From NCBI GenBank assembly GCA_017309115.1, contig JAFLEF010000030.1:1-64000 (forward strand): DNA of 64,000 nt. Reading direction: 5' to 3'. Below are positions 52,254 to 62,156 of this stretch, one piece after another (position 1 is the stretch's first letter; each line of letters opens with the position of its first letter). The notes beneath the pieces are model-generated. The model worked only from the letters and a program-made list of their open reading frames with translations. It made no database searches and was not told the DNA's origin. The stretch is from Verrucomicrobiota bacterium (GTDB lineage Bacteria; Verrucomicrobiota; Verrucomicrobiia; Limisphaerales; UBA9464). The translations under genes were made by a program, and so were the position numbers.

Positions 52254-54605
52254 ATGATCAAGACGTCATTGAGCCGCTGGACCCGTCTGGCCGGGCTGGT
52301 AGGACTCCTGGCCGGGTCGGCTTGGGGTGCCCCGATTCCCAAACTCTTTAACACCGGAGTGGACGACACCGGAGCCCTCTTGGGCGCTAGTCAGGTGGAT
52401 TCGCACTATCAATTGGTGGAAAGTGCCGATGCCGAGTTTCCGGGTCCCAACACCTTCACTTTGGAACCGGGCTTTCCCGTGGGTCCGTGGCTCGCCGAAG
52501 GCCCCAACTCGCGGTGGATCGCTCCTCGCGCGCGTCAGAGCGTGGGAAATGCGCCCGGTAATTACATCTATCGAACGACCTTCGATCTTACCGGATTCGA
52601 TCCCACCAAGGCGCGGATCAACGGCAAATGGACTTCGGACAACGGCGGCCAGGACATCGTGCTCAATGGCGTCTCCCTCGGGCTCAGTCAGGGAGGCAAC
52701 TTTGGGGCCTTCTCGGACTTCCTGATTGAGTCTGGCTTCGCGGACGGAACCAACATCCTGGAGTTCGTGGTCAACAACGCCGGCGAGGCGGTAAATCCCG
52801 GGGGCTTGCGGGTGGAGATGATTGGTACGGTGGAGTTGGCGGGCGAGCCTCCGCGGGTGATCACCCAACCGGTGGGAGCCACGGTGTTGGTTGGTGATTC
52901 GCTGACGCTGACCGTCGTGGCGGATGGAACTCCGCCGCTGACCTATCAATGGAAGCGCAACACGGTGGATGTTCCGGGTGCGACCGAACCAACACTCCCG
53001 CTCGAGGCCATCACGCTGGCTCAGGACGGTGACTACATGGTGGTAGTCTCAAACGGATCGGGTCAGACCAACAGCGCGGTGGCGAAGGTGTCGGTGCTCG
53101 ATCGACTTCCCGGATTGTTTGACACGGGGGTGGGTGCAGAAGGAGTTCTGTTGGACGATGGCGCGGCCGATTCCCACTACGTCTTGGTGACAAATCCGGA
53201 CGATCCGTCCGTGACCGAGCCGCTTGTGCAGGATTCGACGGTGTTTCCGATTGTTGCCGGACCGTGGCGCGCCAATTCCGAGGTGTCGAAATGGATTGGG
53301 CCTCGGTTCGAGACGTCGGCGGCCGCGGGGGGCGACTATGTTTACGAGCTGACGGTGGATCTCACCGGATTTGATCCGACCACGGCCTTCATCACCGGAA
53401 CCTGGGCGTCCGACAATGGGGCGACTGTGCTCGTGAATGGCATCGCGACCTCGGTGGTGAACGCCGGCAATTTCGACACATTGTCACCCTTCCGGTTGGA
53501 GGGCGTGTTCTTGAGTGGCGTTAATCGGCTTGGGTTCCGGGTGAACAACGCTGCCGCGGGCTACACCGGTCTGCGGGTGGAGGGAATTCGCGGTGGGGCC
53601 AAGAAGGGCAGTGCGGGCGAGGCCCCGCGGTTGCTGACCCAACCCGTGGGTGGCGTCCTCCTGACCGGCGAGACCTTGGTGCTTGCTGTCCTGGCCGATG
53701 GAGCCGCGCCGCTGACCTACCAATGGCGCAAAGATGCGGTGAACTTGCCGGGAGCCACGACAAACACCTGGTCGGTCGGCCCGGCGTCGGCGGCCTTGGT
53801 GGGCAGTTACACGGTGGTGGTGGCCAACGGGGCAGGTTCCATCACGAGCGCACCAGTCTCCATCTCCGTGCTCGACCGCGTTCCGGGAGTCTTCAGTACG
53901 GGCGTGGACGCGAGCGGAGTGGTCCTCGCGGATGCTTCAGTGGATCCGCACTACCAGTTGGTGGTGAATCCGACCAACCCGGAATCGACGGAAGCCGTGG
54001 TGCACGATTCGACCGTCTTCCCCATTGTAACCGGGCCGTGGTTGGCCAATACCGAAGCTTCCAAGTGGATTGCTCCTCTGCCGGACTCCTTGGGGTCGTC
54101 CGGAGGCGATTACGCGTACCGGACCACGTTTGACCTGACGGGTTTCGATCCGGCCACGGCAATGGTTCTCGGGGGCTGGGCCACCGACAACACCGGCACG
54201 GATATCCTGTTGAATGAGGTCAGCACCGGTCTTCTGAACACAGCGGGTTTTGGTGGGCTGACTCAGTTCACCATTTCATCCGGTTTGCGGGCCGGGGTGA
54301 ACACCTTGGAATTCCGGGTGAACAACGCGGATGCCGTGACGGGCTACACCGGTCTGCGGGTGGAGAATCTGCGGGTCGGCGCTCGCGCGGGAACAACGGC
54401 GCCGCCGGTCTTGGCCATTCAGCTCGGTGCGGGCGAGGTGACCCTCTCCTGGCCGGCGAGTGCGACGGGCTTCAAGCTCTATTCGGCGGGTACCCTGAAT
54501 GCGGCGTCGTGGACGGACCTGGGAACAGGAACCGTGGAAGGGGATCGGCGGGTGGTGAAACAGCCAACCACGACAGCGGGCCAGTTCTATCAACTGAAAC
54601 CGTAA
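52254..54605 (+). CDS. Secreted protein with three TGV modules and Ig domains
   Basis: 783 residues from ATG 52254 with a signal peptide ending near SAWGAP. Three copies of a beta module (about 20-205, 285-480, 560-735) share FxTGVDxxGxxL, DxHYxLV, SKWIxP, GDYxYRTTFDLTGFDP, GxWxxDNxGTDxxLNG and NxLEFRVNNA. Between copies lie Ig-like domains (LTYQWKRNTVDVPGATEPTL and LTYQWRKDAVNLPGATT). The last 50 residues form the common APPVLAIQLGAGEVTLSWPA...FYQLKP tail. It is probably a surface or secreted adhesion or carbohydrate-binding protein. The next gene starts with the same module. Confidence 0.85.
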   Translation: MIKTSLSRWTRLAGLVGLLAGSAWGAPIPKLFNTGVDDTGALLGASQVDSHYQLVESADAEFPGPNTFTLEPGFPVGPWLAEGPNSRWIAPRARQSVGNAPGNYIYRTTFDLTGFDPTKARINGKWTSDNGGQDIVLNGVSLGLSQGGNFGAFSDFLIESGFADGTNILEFVVNNAGEAVNPGGLRVEMIGTVELAGEPPRVITQPVGATVLVGDSLTLTVVADGTPPLTYQWKRNTVDVPGATEPTLPLEAITLAQDGDYMVVVSNGSGQTNSAVAKVSVLDRLPGLFDTGVGAEGVLLDDGAADSHYVLVTNPDDPSVTEPLVQDSTVFPIVAGPWRANSEVSKWIGPRFETSAAAGGDYVYELTVDLTGFDPTTAFITGTWASDNGATVLVNGIATSVVNAGNFDTLSPFRLEGVFLSGVNRLGFRVNNAAAGYTGLRVEGIRGGAKKGSAGEAPRLLTQPVGGVLLTGETLVLAVLADGAAPLTYQWRKDAVNLPGATTNTWSVGPASAALVGSYTVVVANGAGSITSAPVSISVLDRVPGVFSTGVDASGVVLADASVDPHYQLVVNPTNPESTEAVVHDSTVFPIVTGPWLANTEASKWIAPLPDSLGSSGGDYAYRTTFDLTGFDPATAMVLGGWATDNTGTDILLNEVSTGLLNTAGFGGLTQFTISSGLRAGVNTLEFRVNNADAVTGYTGLRVENLRVGARAGTTAPPVLAIQLGAGEVTLSWPASATGFKLYSAGTLNAASWTDLGTGTVEGDRRVVKQPTTTAGQFYQLKP

Positions 54606-54626
54606 CTTCGCCCGTGCGATGCTCGG

Positions 54627-54657
54627 CGGCCGGTGGTGGGGTCACCACCGGCCGTTT
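54627..54657 (+). terminator. Intrinsic terminator-like hairpin
   Basis: A perfect 12-base-pair stem, CGGCCGGTGGTG/CACCACCGGCCG, with a GGGT loop, followed by TTT. It lies between the two related secreted-protein genes. The T tract is short. Confidence 0.6.
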
Positions 54658-54734
54658 CGCGTTTGCGAGGTGGCCCGCATCGAGGAAAGCATGGAAAAAT
54701 CCGCGCTGACTGCGATGGTTCGCCAATTCATCTG

Positions 54735-57700
54735 ATGTGGTTCAAACCGGCGAAGGAGAGACGGGCGGTGACGAGGTCAGCTCGGCCCGCCTGGCGCAGG
54801 CGACTGGCGACGATCGGCCTGTTTTTGGTCGTCGGTTTGTCCGGTTTAGCGGACTCCGTGCCGAGCGTTTTTTCGACGGGAGTGGATGCCGCTGGAGAGG
54901 GGCTGCCCGCCGGAGCCGTGGATCCACATTGGAAACTGGTGCAGAGCCCGGATGGTTCGGCGCCGGGTCCGAATACCTACGTGGTGCAGGAAGGATTTCC
55001 GATTCCCCCCTGGCTGGCCAATGACGGCGACTCCAAATGGATTGCCCCCAAGGCCGATCAAGGAGGCGGCAATTCCCCCGGGGACTATCACTATCGGCTC
55101 GAGTTTGATCTGAGCGGATTTGATCCGGCAACGGCCCGCGTCACGGGAGTTTGGTCGTCCGACAACTCCGGGATTGAAGTGCGGCTGAATGGCGTGGCCA
55201 CCGGGCTGAGTTTCAATGGCGACTTCGCGGGTTGGTCCCCGACGTTCACCCTTTCCACGGGCTTTGTGGAGGGTCTCAACGCGTTGGAGTTTGTGGTCAA
55301 CAACGCGGGCGATGGGATTAATCCGACCGGATTTCGCGCGCGGCTGACGGGTACAGCGGAGCGCGTGGCCGTGAACAGTCCCCCGCGGATCGTGCAGGAT
55401 CCCCGGGCGTTGACGGTGGCGTTCAAGGAGTCCGCCACCTGGGTTGTCTCGGCGACGGGATCGCGACCGCTGGAGTATCAATGGCGGCGGAATGGCCAGC
55501 CGGTTTCGGAAGGCACGACGGCGACTTGGGTGATTCCGTTCGTGGGTGCGGCGGATGCCGGAGTGTATGACGTGATCGTTCGCAATGCGTTTGGTTCGGT
55601 GACGAGTGCTCCCGCGACCCTGACAGTGACTTTTCCCGGGACGGCGAGCGAACAAAGTGAACCTCCGGGTCCGTCCTCCCGGCGCACCGGATTGGCCATC
55701 ACGGAAATCATGTACCAACCGGCAGCTCGAGCCGATGGAGCGAATCTGGAGTTCATCGAACTGTATAATTCCAATCCGTTCGGGGAGGAGTTGGGCGGAT
55801 GGCGGCTCGCGGGCGAAGTGGAGTTCACGTTTCCCGTTGGCACGGTGATTGGGGGAAAACAATACCTCGTGGTGGCGGCGGACCCGACGCGGTTCCAGCA
55901 GCACTCGGGATTGACGGGGGTCCTGGGTGGGTGGTCCGGACGGTTGGCGAATGAAGGAGGTCGGTTGCAACTACGGAAGGCGTCGGGAGCGGTGGTGCTG
56001 GAGTTGGAGTATCGGCCGGAACCGCCCTGGCCACTGGCGGCCGCGGGCGCCGGCCATTCCCTGGTATTGCGACGTCCGAGTTTGGGGGAGGCCGCGCCCG
56101 GGGCGTGGAGTGCCAGTTCTCGTGTCAATGGCTCCCCGGGTCGCGAGGATGCCGTGTCAGTGGATCCGCTGGCTTCGGTGCGGATTCAGGAAGTATTGGC
56201 CAATCCGAGCCCCGGGGAATCGGCTTGGGTCGAGGTGTTCAATCCCACGCCTCAGACGTTGGATTTGTCCGGTTGTCATTTGAGTCCCGGGCTGGGACTT
56301 CCCGGGGTGACCCTTCCTGCGGGGACGCTGCTGGTGCCGGGAGCATCGGTTCATTGGGATCAGACCCTGCTGAACTGGCCGGGAGAGCCGGCCGGGGGCG
56401 TTTGGTATTTGTGGAATCCGGACCAGACGGCCGTGCTGGATGCCGTTCGTTTTGGAGCCAGCCTGCCGGGTGTGAGTCAGGGCGCAACGGCGTCCAGTCG
56501 GGGAAGTCTGCGAGCACTGCTCCGGCCCACTCCGGGAGTTTCGAATACCGGAGTTCGGCTGGGAGACGTGCAGTTTTCCGAGATTCTGTTCCATCCGCTG
56601 ACCGACGATGACGGCGACGAGTTTGTCGAACTGGTGAATCGCGGCGAGGAGGCGGCGGATCTCTCCGGTTGGCGAATCTCCGGTGACGTGGAGTTTGAGT
56701 TTCCCGACGGAGCGGTCCTGGCCCCGGGTGGATACGCCGTGGTGGTTCGGGATCGGGCGCACTTTGGGGAGCGGCATCCGCAACTTTCCGTCGGCTCGAT
56801 CTGGGGCAACTACCGGGGCGTGCTGAGCAATCGGGAAGGGGAGTTGACGCTGGAACGACGGGTTCGGGATCCGCAGGGAACCCGCTTGTTTTGGGTGCCG
56901 GAATCCGGGGCGCGGTTTCGGGACGGGAACCGGGTTAATCGCTGGGCCGATGGCGGGGGGAGCAGTCTGGAGCGGGTCGATTTCCGGTCGGATCCGCTGC
57001 TCCCGGACTCGTGGGCTGACAGCGAGGAATCCGATCGCGCCGACTGGACGCTGGTGGAGACGACCGGGTTGGTGAATCAGGTTCATCCGGGAGTTCCCAA
57101 TGCGGACCAGTTGCAGATCATCCTGCTTGGTGCGGGCGAGGCCCTGGTGGACGCAGTGGAAGTTCGGGTGGGTACCGGGGCCAATCGCGTGGCCAACGGA
57201 ACGTTTGAAGCCAACACCACGGGCTGGACGTTTCAAGGCACTCATCGGCCGAGCCGCCGGGAGACTGGGGTGGGCTTCGAAAGTTCCGGGGCGTTGCGCG
57301 TCGTGGCCACCGACCGGGGGGATCATGTCGCGAATCGGGTGCGTGGAACGCTGACCCAAGCGATCCCGGCGGGTTCGACAGTGACCCTGCGGGCCCGGGT
57401 GCGTTGGTTGACGGGGCATCCGGAGATTCTGTTGCGGCTCCGCGGCGGCGGGATCGAAGCCGTGGGACGCTTGTCCACGCCCTTGGTCTCCGGAACACCT
57501 GCGGCCGCCAATCGCCGAACGCTGACCAACGCCGGTCCCATCCTCACCGAAGTGCAACCAAGCCCGGTATTGCCGGCGGGTGGCGAGCCGGTGCGAATTC
57601 GGGCGCGGGTGGAGGATCCTGATGGTCTCAGTCGGGTGTTCCTGCGCTATCGCCGGGATCCGAGTTCAACCTTCTTCGAGGCGCCCATGACAGATAACGG

Positions 57701-59978
57701 TACCGGGCCGGATGAACGGGCCGGCGACGGGGTCTATTCGGGCCTGATTCCGGGTCAGCCCGCCGGAACTTTGGTCGCCTTTACGGTTCAGGCGGAGGAC
57801 GCCGCGCCCGTGCCCGTTCGGCAGTCGTTTCCGCCGGGTCCCCTGGCGCGCGAGGCCTTGGTGCGCTTTGGTGAAACTCCGGTGGCGAGTGGGTTCGGGG
57901 CCTATCGGATTTGGCTGACCTCCGCCGCGCGGTCCACCTGGGCCGCCCGGGAAAAAATGAGCAATGAAGATGTCGACGCCACATTTGTGTACGGGGACCA
58001 CCGGGTCATTTATGCCGCGGGAGCCCACTACAGCGGCAGTTCCTACACCTCTCCCGGATACGACTCACCGACGGGAAATCTGTGCGGCTACAACGTGAAC
58101 TTCCCTCCGGATGATCGCTTGCTGGGGGATAATCGACTGACCCTGGACTGGCCGATTCGGGACAACACAAATCAACGCGAACAGTTGATGTACTGGTTCC
58201 TGGATCAGTTTGCTCTGCCCAACATGTATCGGCGGTACGTGCACCTGTACGTCAATGGACTGCGTCGAGGGGTGATTTACGACGACATCCAGCAACCGGA
58301 CGGCGACACGGTGAACGAGTGGTTTGCCGACGACGATGAGGGGTCCCTGTGGAAGACGGATTGCTGGAACGAGTTCGATAACGGCGGCAACCGGATCGAT
58401 CCGTGCGTGCTGAATACCCTGGAGCGATTCCCAGCCAGTGGACCGTTGAAGGTTTCCCGATATCGCTGGAACTGGCGGCCCCGGGCGGTCCGGGGATCGG
58501 CCAACGACTTCACTGACCTGTTTCAGTTGGTCGAAACCATGAACCGGACCTCGGATTATGTGAATCAGGTCGAGTCGCTGGTGGATGTGGATCACTGGAT
58601 GCGCACCTTTGCGATGAATGATCTCGCCTCCTTTTGGGATGCCTTCGGGAATTCCAATGGGAAGAACACCTTTCTCTACAAGCCGGAGCGGTCGGGGTGG
58701 AAGTTGATGAGTTGGGATTTTGATGTGGGTCTGGGTGTCTTCAATGATCCGCCCAATCTTCCACTGTTTGAAGTCAACGATCCGGTGGTGGCCCGGATGT
58801 ACCAAACTCCGGCATTTGTCCGGCGATACTGGGCGGCCTTGGAGGAGGCACTGACCGGGTTCTTCCGTACGGGCGCCGGCACAGCGGTGGATCGGCGGTT
58901 GGATGCCCGCTACGCTGCGTTTCAGGCGGAGGGTTTGGGGTTGGAGGGGCCGGCGGGGATCAAGTCCTGGATCAATCAACGGCGGAGTTTTCTGGCGGGC
59001 CAGTTGAATTCGGTTCGCTCGTCGTTTGCCGTCAGCACCCAGGGTGGCGCCGATTTTGCCACGAATGCCAATCCGGTGATTTTGCGCGGCACCGCGCCGG
59101 TGGCGGTCGCGACGGTGCGGGTCAACGGAGTGGAGTATCCGTTGCGGTGGACCTCGGTGACGGCTTGGGAACTCACCCTCCCACTCGCCGCGGGAACCAA
59201 CGTGCTGGCCATCACGGGAGTCGACCGCGGAGGTCGGGTGGTGGCGGGTGCCGAGAAGTCTTTGTCGGTGACGTTCACCGGGGAACCGCCGCCGCTGGCA
59301 GACGTGCGCATCAATGAGTGGATGGCGGCAAACACGTCGGCAGTGATGGATCCTGTGGATGGCGAATTCGCCGACTGGCTCGAACTGTACAATCCGGGAG
59401 CGGCACCGGTGTCGCTCACCGGGTGGTCGTTGACCGATGACCTGGAGGATCCTCGGCGATCGATTGTGCCGGCTGGTTTTGCCGTGCCTCCGGGTGGGCA
59501 TTTGGTGGTCTGGGCCGACCGTCAGCCGGAACAGACCCAGGCCGGAGTCTCCCTGCACGTGAACTTCCGCCTCGGACAAGCCGGTGAGGAAGTGGGCTTG
59601 TTCGACAGCTTTGGCCGTTTGGTGGATCGGGTGGAGTTCGGTCCGCAGGTGGACGATGTCAGCGAGGGCCGCTGGCCGGATGGATTGCCGGAACCGTTTT
59701 TTCCCTTGGTTCGACCTTCGCCCGGAACAGCAAACGCGGTGGCATCGGACGTCGGGGTCGTGCGCGTGCTAGCGCTGGAGGTGCGGTCAACCGGCACCGT
59801 GGACCTTACCTGGGCAAGCCTGCCCGGGCGAAGCTACCGGGTGCGCGTCTGGACGGGATTGAACGGCCCCGAGCTCACGGGCGGCGAGGTCGTGGTGGCC
59901 GAGGGGTTGACCACCACCGTCATCGATACCGCGCCGGGATCGGGCGAACGGTTCTATCAGGTGATGCTGGTAGAGTGA
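54735..59978 (+). CDS. Secreted lamin-tail and CotH-domain protein
   Basis: 1747 residues from ATG 54735; hydrophobic signal about 20-38. One TGV module (VFSTGVDAAGEGLPAGAVD, about 40-215) is like those of the preceding gene. Then an Ig-like domain (about 215-300) and lamin-tail domains near 318-440 (AITEIMYQPAARAD), 478-590 and 608-735. The CotH domain is near 1070-1340 (NEDVDATFVYGDHRVIYAAG, LYVNGLRRGVIYDD, KLMSWDFDVGLGVF). A last lamin-tail domain lies near 1521-1650 (RINEWMAANTSAVMD). CotH is an atypical protein kinase fold first known from spore coats and is frequent in non-spore-forming Verrucomicrobia. Activity here is unproven. Confidence 0.88.
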   Translation: MWFKPAKERRAVTRSARPAWRRRLATIGLFLVVGLSGLADSVPSVFSTGVDAAGEGLPAGAVDPHWKLVQSPDGSAPGPNTYVVQEGFPIPPWLANDGDSKWIAPKADQGGGNSPGDYHYRLEFDLSGFDPATARVTGVWSSDNSGIEVRLNGVATGLSFNGDFAGWSPTFTLSTGFVEGLNALEFVVNNAGDGINPTGFRARLTGTAERVAVNSPPRIVQDPRALTVAFKESATWVVSATGSRPLEYQWRRNGQPVSEGTTATWVIPFVGAADAGVYDVIVRNAFGSVTSAPATLTVTFPGTASEQSEPPGPSSRRTGLAITEIMYQPAARADGANLEFIELYNSNPFGEELGGWRLAGEVEFTFPVGTVIGGKQYLVVAADPTRFQQHSGLTGVLGGWSGRLANEGGRLQLRKASGAVVLELEYRPEPPWPLAAAGAGHSLVLRRPSLGEAAPGAWSASSRVNGSPGREDAVSVDPLASVRIQEVLANPSPGESAWVEVFNPTPQTLDLSGCHLSPGLGLPGVTLPAGTLLVPGASVHWDQTLLNWPGEPAGGVWYLWNPDQTAVLDAVRFGASLPGVSQGATASSRGSLRALLRPTPGVSNTGVRLGDVQFSEILFHPLTDDDGDEFVELVNRGEEAADLSGWRISGDVEFEFPDGAVLAPGGYAVVVRDRAHFGERHPQLSVGSIWGNYRGVLSNREGELTLERRVRDPQGTRLFWVPESGARFRDGNRVNRWADGGGSSLERVDFRSDPLLPDSWADSEESDRADWTLVETTGLVNQVHPGVPNADQLQIILLGAGEALVDAVEVRVGTGANRVANGTFEANTTGWTFQGTHRPSRRETGVGFESSGALRVVATDRGDHVANRVRGTLTQAIPAGSTVTLRARVRWLTGHPEILLRLRGGGIEAVGRLSTPLVSGTPAAANRRTLTNAGPILTEVQPSPVLPAGGEPVRIRARVEDPDGLSRVFLRYRRDPSSTFFEAPMTDNGTGPDERAGDGVYSGLIPGQPAGTLVAFTVQAEDAAPVPVRQSFPPGPLAREALVRFGETPVASGFGAYRIWLTSAARSTWAAREKMSNEDVDATFVYGDHRVIYAAGAHYSGSSYTSPGYDSPTGNLCGYNVNFPPDDRLLGDNRLTLDWPIRDNTNQREQLMYWFLDQFALPNMYRRYVHLYVNGLRRGVIYDDIQQPDGDTVNEWFADDDEGSLWKTDCWNEFDNGGNRIDPCVLNTLERFPASGPLKVSRYRWNWRPRAVRGSANDFTDLFQLVETMNRTSDYVNQVESLVDVDHWMRTFAMNDLASFWDAFGNSNGKNTFLYKPERSGWKLMSWDFDVGLGVFNDPPNLPLFEVNDPVVARMYQTPAFVRRYWAALEEALTGFFRTGAGTAVDRRLDARYAAFQAEGLGLEGPAGIKSWINQRRSFLAGQLNSVRSSFAVSTQGGADFATNANPVILRGTAPVAVATVRVNGVEYPLRWTSVTAWELTLPLAAGTNVLAITGVDRGGRVVAGAEKSLSVTFTGEPPPLADVRINEWMAANTSAVMDPVDGEFADWLELYNPGAAPVSLTGWSLTDDLEDPRRSIVPAGFAVPPGGHLVVWADRQPEQTQAGVSLHVNFRLGQAGEEVGLFDSFGRLVDRVEFGPQVDDVSEGRWPDGLPEPFFPLVRPSPGTANAVASDVGVVRVLALEVRSTGTVDLTWASLPGRSYRVRVWTGLNGPELTGGEVVVAEGLTTTVIDTAPGSGERFYQVMLVE

Positions 59979-60043
59979 GGTCGACGGCCTGGGCTTGGGG
60001 AGCAGACTTGGTTTTTCCCGGACGTCTTCGGTAGGCTGAACCC

Positions 60044-60949
60044 ATGCCCAAGGCAATTGAGCTGCGCGACGGAGATTCGGCCCTGGCGGTGGTGTACCCC
60101 GAGTTGGGGGGGTGGTTGACCCGCTATGCCCGGAATCTGCCGGGAAAAGGTTGGGTGGACGTCCTTCACCACGAAGACGCCGTGGTGGCCCGGTATCCCC
60201 AGAAAATGTGGGCGGGCAATCCGGTGCTCTTCCCGCACGTGAGTTACAACGTCACTGAGGGCAAGGAAGGCGAGTACGTGCTCAACGGAACGACCTATGC
60301 ATCGCCGCAGCACGGATTCGCCCGACGCGTGCCGTGGTCGGTGGTCGAGCAAAGCGATAACCAAGTGACGCTGGAGTTGGTCGATTCGGAGCTGACCCGA
60401 CCGAGTTATCCCTTCGCGTTTCGGCATCGGTTGACTTACCGACTCGTTCAGGGGCGGTTGGAGTGGGAACAGGTGGTGGAAAACCGGGATCAGCAGCCGC
60501 TGCCCTTTAGTACGGGATTTCATCCGTACTTCCGTGTGCCCCTGACCGGTACCGACCGGAATGCCTGTCGGGTTCGTTTGCCGCGGTCGCGTCGATGGTA
60601 TCCGGTGGATCAGGCCAATGCGTTCTTCGACGAGCCGTTTCCGGCGCAGGATCTCCCTGTGGCGGCAGATGTCAGCAGCACTTTGTTTCTGGGTGACTTG
60701 GCGGCGCAAAAGGTGGCGCTACGGGATGAACCGGGTGGTGTTGAAGTGGTGTTGGATCTCTCCGGCAATCCCGCCTACCGCTTCCTCATCCTGTGGGCTC
60801 CGGATGCAGCCGTGCCGTTTTATTGCCTGGAACCTTGGACCGCGCTGCCCAATTCGTTTGGTCGCAGCGATGGGGAAGTGATCACACTGTTGCCGGGCGA
60901 GTCCTTCCGGGCCGTGATGTCAGCCGATGTGCGGGTGCTGGGCCAGTAG
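60044..60949 (+). CDS. Aldose 1-epimerase family protein
   Basis: 301 residues. The galactose-mutarotase-like fold shows AVVYPELGGWLTRYARN, GNPVLFPHVSYN, SPQHGFARRVPWSV (the conserved His), LPFSTGFHPYFRV (the second conserved His) and CLEPWTALPNSF with the catalytic Glu. It interconverts alpha and beta anomers of a hexose or a sugar phosphate. No sugar-utilisation genes lie beside it. No signal peptide. Confidence 0.9.
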   Translation: MPKAIELRDGDSALAVVYPELGGWLTRYARNLPGKGWVDVLHHEDAVVARYPQKMWAGNPVLFPHVSYNVTEGKEGEYVLNGTTYASPQHGFARRVPWSVVEQSDNQVTLELVDSELTRPSYPFAFRHRLTYRLVQGRLEWEQVVENRDQQPLPFSTGFHPYFRVPLTGTDRNACRVRLPRSRRWYPVDQANAFFDEPFPAQDLPVAADVSSTLFLGDLAAQKVALRDEPGGVEVVLDLSGNPAYRFLILWAPDAAVPFYCLEPWTALPNSFGRSDGEVITLLPGESFRAVMSADVRVLGQ

Positions 60950-61038
60950 CGAGAGGCGCGGCGCGGGATCGCTAAACCGATCGGATCAACCTCCCGGAAA
61001 AGGAGCGATCCGTGGCATTGCAACCGCCTGGAATCGGC

Positions 61039-61785
61039 TCAGGGCTTGCGGGGCGCGACCGGATGACGGCGGAGACCGTGTTCGAGCCAGAGTTTCCAAA
61101 CCATCCACCACGCTTCGCGGACAATCTCCTTCGACATCTTCGAGGTGCCCTGGAAGCGGTCAGTGAAGATGATCGGAACTTCCTCAATCTTCATTCCACG
61201 GCGCCAGACCCGGTGCGTGAGCTCGATTTGGAAGCTGTAGCCATTCGACTGCACGGTTCCGAGGTCGATGGCGGCGAGGGCGCGGGCGCGGAAACATTTG
61301 AACCCACCGGTCGGGTCGGTGATCGGCATGCCCGTGATAATCTGCACGTACTTCGCGGCGGAAATGCTGAGGAGCAGCCGATCCAGCGGCCAGTTGATCA
61401 CCCGGATGCCGTGACTGTAACGGGATCCCAGGACTAGGTCGGCTTCATGTTGCCGGGCCGCTTCGACCAAGCGGGGGACATCGGCCGGGTTGTGGGAGAA
61501 GTCAGCATCCATCTCCAAAATGAACTCGTAACCCCGCGAGAGAGCCCAGTCGAAGCCGGCGAGGTAAGCTCGACCCAAGCCGTTCTTCTGCTGCCGGTGC
61601 AGGACGTGGACGTGGGGATTGGCGGCCGCCAACTCGTCCGCCACGACTCCGGTGCCGTCGGGAGAGTTGTCGTCCACGACCAACACATCCAACACCACCG
61701 GTTGGGCCATGAGCCGACGAATGAGCTCGGGAAGGTTTTCCCGTTCATTGTAGGTCGGAATGATGATCAGGGTATCAGCCCCCAT
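61039..61785 (-). CDS. Polyprenol-phosphate mannosyltransferase (GT2)
   Basis: 248 residues. The glycosyltransferase family 2 motifs are LIIIPTYNERENLPELI, VLVVDDNSPDGTG, ILEMDADFSHNP (the DXD metal site) and ITDPTGGFKCFRA. The whole protein matches dolichol/polyprenol-phosphate mannose synthases without the C-terminal membrane domain. It would make a lipid-linked mannose donor for glycosylation in the periplasm. It converges on the epimerase gene. Confidence 0.9.
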   Translation of the reverse strand: MGADTLIIIPTYNERENLPELIRRLMAQPVVLDVLVVDDNSPDGTGVVADELAAANPHVHVLHRQQKNGLGRAYLAGFDWALSRGYEFILEMDADFSHNPADVPRLVEAARQHEADLVLGSRYSHGIRVINWPLDRLLLSISAAKYVQIITGMPITDPTGGFKCFRARALAAIDLGTVQSNGYSFQIELTHRVWRRGMKIEEVPIIFTDRFQGTSKMSKEIVREAWWMVWKLWLEHGLRRHPVAPRKP

Positions 61786-62156
61786 GCCCGTTCAAGGTGC
61801 GAGTCGGAAGGCGTCCCCACAAGGGATTTGGTGTGGCGGTGGCTACCAGTTGAGAGTTGAGAGCTGAGAGCTGAGAGGTAAATCCGGGGAATCAGGGCCT
61901 GGGAAGAGCAGGCGGGTTTGTGGACGCCACGCGCCCCTGTCTTTGGGCTTTCGTTTCTCTCAACTCTCAACTTTCAACTCTCAACTGCTTTGCGACGGCT
62001 CGGACGAAGCCTCGCCCTACCCCCTCGCCCCCCTCGCCCAGACTAGGCACTTCTCCCCGTTGACGGTTGGGCCACGCTTGGTAGCGTCCCGCTTCCGTTT
62101 TTCCGGCCGGCGCTCCCGTCGGTCGCTGAATCACCACTGACAGACACCACGCAGTT
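61786..62156. repeat. Intergenic region bounded by inverted tandem arrays
   Basis: No gene. Tandem AGTTGAGAG/AGCTGAGAG units at 61849-61878 face their complement CTCTCAACT at 61956-61986, about 80 bases apart. A short relic of the GACGGCTCGG...CCTCGCCCTACC module follows at about 61991-62027. The ppdK promoter should lie in 62040-62150 but is not obvious. Confidence 0.6.
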
